A DNA stretch of 64,000 nt, from the NCBI GenBank assembly GCA_965603725.1, contig CBFDEC010000014.1:1-64000 (forward strand), in the 5' to 3' direction. The stretch comes from JAGGSN01 sp965603725 (GTDB lineage Bacteria; Zixibacteria; MSB-5A5; UBA10806; 4484-95). Position 1 is the stretch's first letter; every line of letters begins with the position of its first letter. The notes below the pieces were generated by a model, which was not told the origin of the DNA, searched no databases, and worked only from the letters and a program-made list of their open reading frames with translations. Positions 1 to 7,518 of the stretch are shown piece after piece. A program made the position numbers and the translations under genes.

Positions 1-9
1 TAAGAAAGG

Positions 10-831
10 TTACGCTACTTTTTTATAAATTTCCACACCTTTTGTAATTAACTCCGTTTTTGGTATCTTTAAAAGTTCTTTCATACTTAATTTTAGTTCC
101 TTAACAATCTGAGCAATCAATTTTAGGCCAACGAAATATCCTGCTCGAAATTTAAAAATATCAGCTATATCATTAGCGTAAAACAGTTCTATTTCAGGAC
201 TGCTGTAATTGAAATTTTCCAGGACAAATTTATATAATTGCGGTTCAGCGATCTGACACTTTTCAAGCCAGGCATTAATTTCTAACTCAGTAAGAAAGTC
301 AGCCCATAAGGCTTCCTTTTCGGTGTTCTTAAGAATTTGTTGAGTTAAATATGTGGCAATTCCCTCAGTAATCAGTTTTCGCGAAAGCAACAGCAGGTTT
401 TTGATACTGTGAAAATAAAAATCAGGGGAGCGCGAATAATGAAGGAAATGTACAATTTCATGAGTTATGAATATATCACATTGTTCTAATGTCCGATAAG
501 TTTCAACAGGCAGCCAGACAACATAATTGTCGCCATCTTTAAATGCATGGCCGTTTGAGGTATTTTGACCGACTAATAATACTATTTTAAGATTAGCAAT
601 ATTGAAACCGCTGTTATTAAAATTATTTTCTATAAAATCAAGACGTTTCCTGATAAGTTTGGATTTTTGCTTGACTGCCTTCTCATCTGCTAAAATAACT
701 GTGTTATTTCTCTTAGCCCAGTATTTGTAATAATGTTCAAATAAGGCCGGATAAGATCTTTCATAATGGGGAAAATCACCGCTACTTAATACATGTATAA
801 TATAAGCTTCAGTCAGATCAGTAATATGCAT
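10..831 (-). CDS. putative gluzincin-type zinc metallopeptidase, 273 aa
   Basis: I do not recognise the family with certainty. The protein carries an HEIVH zinc-peptidase motif at residues 124-128 and, about 30 residues later, TEGIATYL (E156), the spacing and context of the third zinc ligand in gluzincins (HExxH...E). No signal peptide or membrane segment is seen, so a cytoplasmic protease or peptidase-like protein is likely. The ATG start has only a weak ribosome binding site. It stands alone, facing the same way as the lipoprotein gene upstream of it. The metallopeptidase fold is inferred from the motif; the substrate is unknown. Confidence 0.6.
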   Translation of the reverse strand: MHITDLTEAYIIHVLSSGDFPHYERSYPALFEHYYKYWAKRNNTVILADEKAVKQKSKLIRKRLDFIENNFNNSGFNIANLKIVLLVGQNTSNGHAFKDGDNYVVWLPVETYRTLEQCDIFITHEIVHFLHYSRSPDFYFHSIKNLLLLSRKLITEGIATYLTQQILKNTEKEALWADFLTELEINAWLEKCQIAEPQLYKFVLENFNYSSPEIELFYANDIADIFKFRAGYFVGLKLIAQIVKELKLSMKELLKIPKTELITKGVEIYKKVA

Positions 832-965
832 ACCAATCCAGTTTAATCAGTCATTCATATTTTTCTCAAGTTGCTTAAAAGCCATAATTCAGGCTTTTCA
901 GACCAGTATCTTATCCTATTCAGGCGAATTCGCCAGTCTGAATGAATTAGCCTTGATTTTGCAGC

Positions 966-1484
966 TTACTCAAGCGGCGCTTTAAGCAGATGAATATCGT
1001 CAATCCAGACGATGCCCGTACCCTGAACGACTAAATTAAGTCTGACATTATCGGGATTTTCACCTTTTTTCAGAAAGAAAAACGTCTCCTCGATCGACCA
1101 GTCTTTATCGCCCGTGGAGGGTGTCTGCAAATCTCTTGAGAAAAACTCGCCTTTATCCTTAAAACCGCACCACATCTCAAGAAAAGCCAAGCCTGTTATA
1201 CGCTCAGTTTTAACCTGTGCACGGTAAAGCAGGCGCGTATCCTCAATATCGATGTCGTCAACTTCAAACAATTGGATTACTACCGAATCGGCCGCGGTTA
1301 TCTTCAGTGAACCGTTGCCGTCGCTTGTAACCTGTTCATCAAATTCAACGCCGGTTTGGGTGATAATCTCTTCAAGGCTTGTAATAGGGAAATGCCTCAA
1401 TTCGACAACCGGGCTTGATTTTTTTGAGCAGTTGATTGTAAACGTCAACAAACAGGCTCCCCAGATAATCCATTTTACCGACAT
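966..1484 (-). CDS. putative lipoprotein of unknown function, 172 aa
   Basis: The N-terminus has a short hydrophobic stretch ending in TINC (Cys19), read as a lipoprotein signal peptide with a slightly unusual lipobox. The rest is a single beta-rich domain ending in WIDDIHLLKAP, the way carbohydrate-binding-like jelly-roll domains often end (WIDDI). A GAGGT ribosome binding site precedes the ATG. The domain is therefore likely periplasmic or surface exposed. I cannot name a function; a sugar- or ligand-binding role is only a guess from the beta-sandwich look. Confidence 0.65.
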   Translation of the reverse strand: MSVKWIIWGACLLTFTINCSKKSSPVVELRHFPITSLEEIITQTGVEFDEQVTSDGNGSLKITAADSVVIQLFEVDDIDIEDTRLLYRAQVKTERITGLAFLEMWCGFKDKGEFFSRDLQTPSTGDKDWSIEETFFFLKKGENPDNVRLNLVVQGTGIVWIDDIHLLKAPLE

Positions 1485-1720
1485 GTTTACCTCGCTTTGT
1501 TAAATATTATGTTTTTTAACCAGGGAATTATTAGCGAAAATCAAGCTGTCGTGTCAAGAAATAATGTTAAAAATTGTATTTAAATGAGATATAAATTTAA
1601 AGTTCGATCGGACCCATGCGGACACGATTCCCAGTTCAGCCTTTTTATTATCAGCTTTCATATTGAATTAATTTGAATGATTTTCATTTAGTCGAATTTA
1701 AATTTATATTAAAGCTAAAA

Positions 1721-2359
1721 TCAGCTTTCCAGCAGGTTGTTAAATTCCTCTTCGATTTGCTTATCATCCATCTTTTCCAAAATTGATTTCCAGTCGGCAT
1801 TTAAGAACCTGTTAAAGCTTTCCGCTCGTTTGCCGGGTTCATTTTTCCAGCGTCGCATGACTTTTTTCCTGAAATCTACAGACAGTCTGGCAATATTTTT
1901 CCATCTTTCCGGGAATACACCCTCAAGAATCAATCGTAAATGCCCGGCCAGGAAGGGCGCTTTGTTATCGGTGGAAACAGCCACGGTTAGGCAATCACGT
2001 TTCACCACTGCGGGAAAAATGAAATCACACAGCGCAGGAGAATCAACCACATTAACCGGCACACCTGCTTTTTTGCAATCTTCAGATACCTGCCTGTTTA
2101 AGGTTTTATCATTGCTGGCCGATATCACAATGCCATAAGTGGAAGCCTCGGGTGATTTATATTCGCGTTTCATATATTTTATGAGTCCCTTACCGGCAAA
2201 ATATTCGATTCTTTCAGTTGCCTCAGGAGCGATAACGGTAATGTTACACTCGTATTCGAGGAGAATATTTATCTTACGGAGCGCAACCCCGCCTCCACCA
2301 ACTACAAGACAGGGGCGGTTTTTAAGCGATAGAGCTATTGGCAAGAATTTATTAGTCAT
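1721..2359 (-). CDS. sirC: precorrin-2 dehydrogenase / siroheme synthase N-domain type, 212 aa
   Basis: The protein oxidises precorrin-2 to sirohydrochlorin with NAD and, in some family members, inserts iron to make siroheme, the cofactor of sulfite reductases. The NAD-binding Rossmann motif VVGGGGVALRKI lies at about residues 19-30, followed by the family features VVDSPALCDFIFPAVV and AVSTDNKAPFLAGHLR (cf. S-TxGxSPxLA in CysG). Length (212 aa) fits the stand-alone CysG N-terminal/Met8 type. A GGAG ribosome binding site precedes the start. It is the last gene of the decayed dsr locus, where siroheme supply is expected; it looks intact and may still feed siroheme or other tetrapyrrole needs. 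Confidence 0.85.
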   Translation of the reverse strand: MTNKFLPIALSLKNRPCLVVGGGGVALRKINILLEYECNITVIAPEATERIEYFAGKGLIKYMKREYKSPEASTYGIVISASNDKTLNRQVSEDCKKAGVPVNVVDSPALCDFIFPAVVKRDCLTVAVSTDNKAPFLAGHLRLILEGVFPERWKNIARLSVDFRKKVMRRWKNEPGKRAESFNRFLNADWKSILEKMDDKQIEEEFNNLLES

Positions 2360-2381
2360 AATTATTTTCTCCGTTCGATAT

Positions 2382-2552
2382 TCAAAATATTATACATTTT
2401 GCCGATTTGGCATTTTCACCTGCAAAAAGCTTTTTTACCATACTCCGGGTTGCCCTGTTTACTTCATCCTGCATGTCGGGCGGGAGCTTCTCCAAACTTT
2501 TTAACACTTCCTGCTGACGGATTTTCTCGAAAGCAAACGTCGCAAAAAACAT
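2382..2552 (-). pseudogene. hemA: probable remnant of glutamyl-tRNA reductase (hemA) C-terminus
   Basis: This frame gives about 56 residues including FEKIRQQEVLKSLEKLPPD followed by VNRATRSMVKKLF, which resembles the C-terminal dimerisation helices of glutamyl-tRNA reductase (EL-K-L-KL ... LTRSIVNKLL). The upstream ~85% of such a gene is absent: the dsrC gene and its terminator hairpin come directly before it. Lying between dsrC and sirC, it fits a lost tetrapyrrole/siroheme gene. The assignment rests on a short helical stretch and should be treated as tentative; a small unrelated helical ORF is the alternative. Confidence 0.4.
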
Positions 2553-2579
2553 GCTCTTTCTTTTGAAATGATGGTGAAA

Positions 2580-2609
2580 GGCTCGGAAAAGCGTTTGTTT
2601 CTCCGAGCC
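2580..2609 (-). terminator. hairpin after dsrC
   Basis: An 8-bp perfect stem (GGCTCGGA / TCCGAGCC) with a 14-nt loop lies 15 nt beyond the dsrC stop codon on the minus strand. The following stretch begins TTTC only, so if it is a rho-independent terminator it has a weak U-tract. Confidence 0.5.
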
Positions 2610-2623
2610 ATATGTTTGATATT

Positions 2624-2941
2624 TTATACGCAGCCAGTCGGTCTTGCCAAACCGGCAACTTTGCAGGCGCCTTTGGCAGGTCCAGAGGGAAACAGTTCAC
2701 AAATCTTTTTAAGCGGGATCCCTGTTTCTTTACACAGCTTCCGAATCATTGGGGCAATTCCGAATTTCAGGTAGTATTTTCTGAGATAGTTAACGAGTTT
2801 CCAGTGTTCATCGGTGAGCTCATCAACGCCTTCTGTAGCTGCTAATGCTTTAGCAATATCCTCATTCCAAAGATCAGGTTTTTGCATGAAACCGTCTTCA
2901 TCAACTTCAATTTTAATTTCGCCATGTTCGAAAATCGTCAT
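2624..2941 (-). CDS. dsrC: DsrC/TusE-family sulfur carrier protein, 105 aa
   Basis: DsrC binds the sulfite reductase DsrAB and carries the sulfur of the product as a trisulfide between two conserved C-terminal cysteines. Both are here: the penultimate Cys in the final GLARPTGCV and the second Cys about ten residues earlier in KGACKVAG. N-terminus (DEDGF, W-ED-A) and length match full-length DsrC. A clear AAGGAG site precedes the ATG. It is intact although its partners dsrA, dsrB and dsrL in the same locus are broken or missing. It could still act in another sulfur relay or as a regulator (known for DsrC-like proteins), or it may simply be a small gene not yet hit. Confidence 0.92.
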   Translation of the reverse strand: MTIFEHGEIKIEVDEDGFMQKPDLWNEDIAKALAATEGVDELTDEHWKLVNYLRKYYLKFGIAPMIRKLCKETGIPLKKICELFPSGPAKGACKVAGLARPTGCV

Positions 2942-3003
2942 TTCGACTCCTTCATTTGTTATTTATTTGCTTCATTGTCAATATCGACTAAAAACTAATG
3001 CAT

Positions 3004-3519
3004 TTATATATAACCGCACGGGCATTATTCGGCGCATTTCTTGCAGCCATTACAGAATTCCATTTTAAACGTATATTCTTCACTTCTAACAAGCGGTTTA
3101 ATTATAGCGTTGTCCTGGCAGAAACTCCAGCACGTGCCGCAGTCGAAACAAATGCAGCAGGTCATACATCTCTTCGATTTGTTAATCGCTTCGTCCTTGC
3201 TCCGGGAGTTGGTTATTTCGGCAGTGAGTTCTTTGAATCTTTCCTCGACTGGAAGGCTCTTAATTTCAGTGCGTTGTTTTTCCTCATAATATGCGTGTGC
3301 CATTTTATCAAGTCGAATAATATCCATTTCTGGTTTATTTGGTATCGCTTCACCGATGATCATTTCATGGATAGCCTTAGCCGCTATGCGGCCATGCGAA
3401 ATGGTATCGACAGCCAGTCCTTTTTGACTTAGATCGCTCAAAAGGGATAAGCTGGCTATAGTTTTGCCAGAGTCGCCGGATAAACCGGCAATTGGAAGCC
3501 GCGGTAATTTTTCAGCCAT
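3004..3519 (-). pseudogene. dsrN 5' end joined to dsrL 3' end, with premature stop
   Basis: The open part is 164 codons. Residues ~1-30 hold the P-loop GLSGDSGKT plus a following helix of the CobB/CbiA-type amidotransferase DsrN. From about residue 36 the sequence becomes the tail of DsrL (the NAD(P)H:acceptor oxidoreductase of the glutamate-synthase small-subunit family): DTISHGRIAAKAI, LPVEERFKEL, then two iron-sulfur motifs CMTCCICFDCGTCWSFC and CNGCKKCAE. The catalytic bodies of both proteins are missing. TAA at 3025-3027 interrupts the second 4Fe-4S motif: read through, the frame continues CPCGYI before another TAA at 3004-3006. This is a deletion fusion plus at least one nonsense change. 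A functional small ferredoxin-like protein is an alternative but it would lack the last cysteines. Confidence 0.85.
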
Positions 3520-3544
3520 GAAAACTTAACCAGAATGATGAATT

Positions 3545-3790
3545 TTAATCGTTAGCCGCACCTTCCTTATGCGGAATTTCGATGTAGCTGCCGCCAAAAT
3601 ACGTGTAGGCACATCTTCCGGAGTTTATCAACTGCTTGATGGCTTGCTCACATATTTTTTTGTCAACCTCGTCGCCGTGAAGCTGAATCATGGATTCAGT
3701 GAGGTCGATGGCTTTAAGTTTCTTCTGGCCATATGCCTGCTTTACCAAATCGAATATGGCATTGGCAATTTCTTCAACAGTTTTTGTCAC
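3545..3790 (-). CDS. dsrD: DsrD winged-helix protein, 81 aa
   Basis: DsrD is a small winged-helix protein that stimulates sulfite reduction by DsrAB and normally follows dsrAB. Here it has the expected length and the C-terminal wing AYTYFGGSYIEIP, preceded by helices typical of the fold. The start is GTG with an AAGGTGG site. The frame is complete and shows no damage, although the dsrA upstream is truncated and dsrB is absent. Transcription would have to come from the dsrA promoter region or an internal one. Whether it has any role without DsrAB is unknown. Confidence 0.8.
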   Translation of the reverse strand: MTKTVEEIANAIFDLVKQAYGQKKLKAIDLTESMIQLHGDEVDKKICEQAIKQLINSGRCAYTYFGGSYIEIPHKEGAAND

Positions 3791-3832
3791 TTAGACCACC
3801 TTAAAAGGTTAAATGAGTTGACCGTTTATATG

Positions 3833-4258
3833 TTAGACTGGCATGTTTGAAATCGTCCTGGCGCCCAGAAGGATTATATCACCGGTAGAGCCATGCATGT
3901 TAGTCAATCTTGAACCATGCTTTTCCCTGATATCACAGATCTTACGAAGAGCGTTAGTTGTATAATACCGTCCTGACGGATGATTGATACGCATGGTGTG
4001 GAAATGAGAAATCTCGGGGAATTTATCGGACAGGTCGGAATAACGGCCAATGACGCCGCCGCCACATCCAAACACACCAACAATGTCGCCATTCTTTCAG
4101 TGGCCGATCTTTTCCGTATAGGACAGTTCTAATTGCCCAGGAAGGTCAGCAGCCATGGGGCTTTTTTGGGCGGGCATCTTGATTTCTTTTACAAAATTTG
4201 GCCAGCCACCTTTTTCGAGTTCGTCAAGCATAGGGGTTTCGGGAATTTTGTCGGCCAT
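3833..4258 (-). pseudogene. dsrA: truncated dissimilatory sulfite reductase alpha subunit, nonsense codon at W54
   Basis: A good AAGGAGAT site precedes ATG at 4258, and the frame reads as the DsrA N-terminus: TPMLDELEKGGWPNFVKEIK, then LELSYTEKIGH, then codon 54 is TGA (4097-4099) where the family has a conserved Trp (GHW-K-G). In the same frame it goes on VGVFGCGGGVIGRYSD, ISHFHTMRINHPSGRYYTT, and GSRLTNMHGSTGDIILLG, after which the homology ends and a TAA follows. That is ~140 of roughly 400+ codons: the siroheme and 4Fe-4S binding half and all of dsrB are missing. UGA elsewhere in the window is a normal stop, so recoding is unlikely. Confidence 0.9.
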
Positions 4259-4756
4259 TGCATCTCCTTAAATTAATAGTTGTATCACTTGATTTCTATA
4301 TTTTATTTCCTTCTTTGAATAAAGCTTTTGATGCACAAAACGAATAATTTAACACCATCAATCACCTTTGTCTTAATCCATGCTAACTTCTATAAGGTTA
4401 ACACAAATTAATTTAATATATCAAAAATTAGTAATAAATTATCAGTTCATAGTCAAGAAAAAATGTGAAATAATTTGGAAAAAGGAAGGGACAAGATATC
4501 CCCCCAGATGGCCAGATGGGTCGTACGAGGTCGTATGACCTGTTGGTTTATGGGAGAAATGGGAAAAAGGAAGTAAGCAGAATGGTGAAAAGCCGCCAGT
4601 CACCAATAATAAGTTTTGAATTTAGCCCAGCGCCCTCATGGTCGCAGAGTTATATGTCCCCATCCGCCGTATCCCTGGTCACTTGCGCCTAATGCTTCTT
4701 GGGGTTTGTTCCAGCATTCTGGCCGCAACCAGAAAGCAACAACATCAGCATTCTGG

Positions 4757-4780
4757 ATGGTGTATGTCCCCATGCACCAT
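4757..4780. repeat. dispersed hairpin repeat, family A (TATGTCCCCAT core)
   Basis: Imperfect palindrome with arms ATGGTGTATG and CATGCACCAT around TCCC. Further copies at 10981-11006, 59828-59853, near 56512-56532, and a GC-richer variant (GGCACACG-TCCC-CGTGTGCC) at 56292-56318 and 23677-23696. Confidence 0.75.
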
Positions 4781-4872
4781 CGATTAATGTTTGCCATAAC
4801 CGCTTATTCCTGAAAAGAGATCATTTAAATAAATTCGCAAAATGTAAAATTAACGAAGTTTCAGAAATATTC

Positions 4873-4899
4873 TTGACATTTGTAATATTCCCTTATAAT
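4873..4899 (+). promoter_or_regulatory. sigma-70-type promoter of sdhACDB
   Basis: TTGACA at 4873-4878 and TATAAT at 4894-4899, both perfect hexamers, with a 15-nt spacer (short). The sdhA ATG follows 54 nt downstream, leaving a short leader. Confidence 0.7.
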
Positions 4900-4952
4900 A
4901 TGGCTAAGTTTTTGATTGAGTTGAGTGAGAAGAAAAAAAACATCATGAGGCA

Positions 4953-6668
4953 ATGATGATAATAGATCACGACGTAATAATTCTTGGGGCCGGTTTGGCC
5001 GGGTTGCGAGCGGCGGTTGAGATTGCGCGCAAAACCAGCGATAAGGTAAATATTGGTATTGTCTCCAAAGTTCAGTTGAATCGTGCACATTCGGTCTGCG
5101 CCGAGGGCGGCACGGCGGCTGTGCTTCGTGAAGAGAAAGGGGACAATTTAGACTTGCACGCCTGGGATACGATCAAGGGTTCCGATTTTTTAGCTGACCA
5201 GGATGTCGTAGACAAGTTTGTGCGAACCTCACCAAACGAAATCTGGCTGCTCGACCACTGGGGTTTGCCCTGGTCGCGAGAGGATGACGGTAGAATAGTT
5301 CAGCGTCCATTCGGCGGTCACAGCTATCCGCGGGCTACGATGGCCGCCGATAAGACCGGATTTTTTGAAATGCAGACTCTGTATGATACCCTGACACAGT
5401 ACAAGAATTTTACACGCTATGATGAAGTATTTGCCACATCTATCGTAGCTGAAGGCGGCAGCTTCCGCGGCATAACAATGATAGATGCATGTACAGGCGA
5501 ATTTAAGGCGCTTCGTGGAAAGGCGTTGCTTATAGCTACGGGTGGACTTGGCAATCTCTACGCTTTCACCACATACTCGCAGACAGTTACCGGTGATGGT
5601 CAAGCGATGGCTTATCGCGCCGGGATGTCCTTGGAGGATTCGGAATTTTTGCAGTTTCATCCAACCGGGCTTGTCCCTTCCGGAATACTTATGACGGAAG
5701 GGTGCCGCGGAGAAGGCGGATATTTGCGCAATAAGGATGGCGATCGCTTTATGGAAAAATACGCCGCCGCTAAAATGGAACTCGCCCCTCGCGACATAGT
5801 CTCCCGCGCTGAAATGACAGAGATAATTGAAGGACGAGGGCTTAAAGGACCGAAGGGGTTGGACTATCTTTACCTTGACCTGACTCACCTTGGCGCGGAT
5901 AAGATCAATCACCACCTTCCGCTTATCCGTGAAGTTACGATGAAGTTCCTCGGCTTGGATCCAATTACAGAACTAATACCAATCCGTCCGGTGGCCCACT
6001 ATTCAATGGGCGGCATTGAAGCGGACATCGATGGTAAAACAAAGATGAAAGGCGTCTGGGCGGCTGGCGAGGTAGCTTGTACATCACTGCACGGCGCAAA
6101 TCGTCTTGGAACTAATTCTACCGCAGAATGTCTTGTCTGGGGTGGAATCACAGGCGCGGATATAGTGGAGTATCTGAAAACCAATCCTGAAATTCCCGAA
6201 GTACCCGCTGACTGCGTTGAGGAGGAAGAAAAGAGAATATTCCATGACTTAATGCAAAATAAAGGTAATGAAAATCCATATCAATTGAAGACGGAGCTGC
6301 GGCAGGTTATGGACTTCCACATGGGAGTCTTCCGTACAGGAGATGATATGGCAGCCGGGCTTGAGAAGGTGCGTAAGCTAAAGGAACGTTTTAAAAACGT
6401 AGAGATTAAGGACAAAGGCCGAATTTACAATTCAAACCTGATCAATACACTTGAACTTGGGAATTTGCTGATGCTCGCCGAGGCGATGATTGTCGCAGCG
6501 CTTGCGCGTGAGGAATCCCGCGGTGGGCATGCAAGACGGGATTTCACTGTAAGGGATGATGAAAAGTGGCTTAAACACACGCTTATCACTTTGATAGATG
6601 ATAAACCGAGGCTGGATTACAAGGATGTAACTATCACAAAATGGAAACCGGTAGAAAGAAAATATTAA
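4953..6668 (+). CDS. sdhA: succinate dehydrogenase / fumarate reductase flavoprotein subunit, 571 aa
   Basis: SdhA oxidises succinate to fumarate with covalently bound FAD and passes electrons to SdhB on the cytoplasmic face of complex II. Seen here: N-terminal FAD dinucleotide motif GAGLAG (residues 12-17), the FAD-linking His46 in AHSVCAEGG, the substrate loop FHPTGLVPSG and EGCRGEGGYL, AHYSMGGIEAD and the GANRLGTNSTAE motif near 380. Length (571 aa) is typical. First of four genes sdhA-C-D-B; a perfect sigma-70 promoter lies just upstream. ATG 4953 and 4956 are both possible starts, behind GAGG. Succinate oxidation versus fumarate reduction cannot be decided from sequence alone. Confidence 0.95.
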   Translation: MMIIDHDVIILGAGLAGLRAAVEIARKTSDKVNIGIVSKVQLNRAHSVCAEGGTAAVLREEKGDNLDLHAWDTIKGSDFLADQDVVDKFVRTSPNEIWLLDHWGLPWSREDDGRIVQRPFGGHSYPRATMAADKTGFFEMQTLYDTLTQYKNFTRYDEVFATSIVAEGGSFRGITMIDACTGEFKALRGKALLIATGGLGNLYAFTTYSQTVTGDGQAMAYRAGMSLEDSEFLQFHPTGLVPSGILMTEGCRGEGGYLRNKDGDRFMEKYAAAKMELAPRDIVSRAEMTEIIEGRGLKGPKGLDYLYLDLTHLGADKINHHLPLIREVTMKFLGLDPITELIPIRPVAHYSMGGIEADIDGKTKMKGVWAAGEVACTSLHGANRLGTNSTAECLVWGGITGADIVEYLKTNPEIPEVPADCVEEEEKRIFHDLMQNKGNENPYQLKTELRQVMDFHMGVFRTGDDMAAGLEKVRKLKERFKNVEIKDKGRIYNSNLINTLELGNLLMLAEAMIVAALAREESRGGHARRDFTVRDDEKWLKHTLITLIDDKPRLDYKDVTITKWKPVERKY

Positions 6669-6679
6669 AGGGTGATATT

Positions 6680-7120
6680 ATGGCAAAATACAAAAATTAT
6701 TCCAATAAACTTGGACTTATAGGCTGGTTCAGCGGGGGTAGATGGGGCCTGGAGCGATACCTTTACACGTTGCATCGCCTAACAGGACTGGGAATGTTGC
6801 TCTATCTCATTCTTCATATCTTCGTTACATCATCGCGCTTGTTTGGTATGGATGCCTGGGAAAAATGGATGGGATTTTTTAAATCGCCCTTATTTGCGGT
6901 TGGAGAATTCCTGGTCTTTGTCGCCTTTGCCTTTCATGCGCTGAATGGAATCAGGCTAATACTGATAGAGCTGGGCTTCGCAGTCGGCAAGGCTGAGGAA
7001 CCCGTATATCCTTATAAATCATCTCTAAACACGCAACGGCTGTTGATGGTGGTAGCAATGATTGCCGCAGCCGTCATTATCATTGCCGGAGGCTATGAGT
7101 TCTTTGGACTCGTTCATTAG
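6680..7120 (+). CDS. sdhC: complex II cytochrome b membrane subunit, 146 aa
   Basis: Membrane anchor of succinate dehydrogenase. Three hydrophobic segments are visible (around residues 35-52, 75-95 and 120-140), with conserved residues LHRLTG and a membrane His in LILHIF and FAFHALNG that are candidates for haem b ligands. The start at 6680 (MAKYKNY) is preferred over the upstream ATG at 6641 because it follows a GGGTGA site and starts 12 nt after the sdhA stop; the longer frame would overlap sdhA. Confidence 0.88.
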   Translation: MAKYKNYSNKLGLIGWFSGGRWGLERYLYTLHRLTGLGMLLYLILHIFVTSSRLFGMDAWEKWMGFFKSPLFAVGEFLVFVAFAFHALNGIRLILIELGFAVGKAEEPVYPYKSSLNTQRLLMVVAMIAAAVIIIAGGYEFFGLVH

Positions 7121-7130
7121 TGAGGTTAAT

Positions 7131-7505
7131 ATGCGAGAGACAAAATACTGGACTTGGCATATATTTACAGGCATAATAATCCTGGTTCTTCTGGGGATTC
7201 ATATGATAACCATGCATTTGGATGCGATTCTCGGCTGGTTCAATGCTGTCGAGGGCGAAGCTATCAGTTGGGCTAATATTACGGCAAGGGCAAAGCTGGC
7301 CATTTATGCATTTTTTTATATCGCCCTGCTGGCAGCAGCCCTGTATCATGGGCTTTATGGCTTTCGGACGATCTTGTTTGAATTGGGGCCGAAGCAAGGA
7401 ACTCAGAAGTTTATTAATATACTATTTATCGTCATAGGAATTTGCCTTTTTGCATTTGGAAGCTGGGTGGCGATTAAGTATCACCTAATCGCCCAGGGAG
7501 TTTAA
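7131..7505 (+). CDS. sdhD: complex II second membrane anchor subunit, 124 aa
   Basis: A small protein with three membrane segments (around residues 8-30, 55-78 and 95-115) between sdhC and sdhB. His residues in GIHMITMHL and YHGLYGF lie where haem/quinone-site ligands are expected. The start at 7131 (MRETKYW) follows GAGGT and lies 10 nt after the sdhC stop; the frame is open further upstream but would overlap sdhC. Assigned as SdhD from position and topology more than from sequence identity. Confidence 0.85.
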   Translation: MRETKYWTWHIFTGIIILVLLGIHMITMHLDAILGWFNAVEGEAISWANITARAKLAIYAFFYIALLAAALYHGLYGFRTILFELGPKQGTQKFINILFIVIGICLFAFGSWVAIKYHLIAQGV

Positions 7506-7518
7506 GGAGATTATCAAT

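Larger units (their letters stand above)
4259..4952. other. 694-bp intergenic region between dsrA remnant and sdhA
   Basis: No gene is convincing. It separates divergent units and must hold the upstream region of dsrA (left) and the sdh promoter (right, annotated separately). It contains one copy of the GGTGTATGTCCCCATGCACC hairpin (4757-4780) and a degenerate relative near 4650-4665 (TATGTCCCCATCCGCC). Frames across 4616-4956 are open by chance and run through these repeats. Confidence 0.6.

Noticed and set aside
2464..2700. 78-codon minus-strand ORF overlapping the dsrC end
   Set aside because: Covers the dsrC 3' end in another frame and the terminator; the hemA-like reading is in a different frame.
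4097..4099. TGA in dsrA as recoded Trp or selenocysteine
   Set aside because: Several intact genes in the window end in TGA (smpB, murI, amidase), Trp is encoded by TGG everywhere, and the rest of dsrA is deleted, so a nonsense mutation is the simpler reading.
2382..4258. dsr locus as an assembly chimera
   Set aside because: Point nonsense changes within preserved frames (dsrA codon 54, dsrL tail) are not explained by misassembly; read mapping would settle the deletions.
5229..5915. 228-codon antisense ORF inside sdhA
   Set aside because: Shadow of the well-supported sdhA frame.
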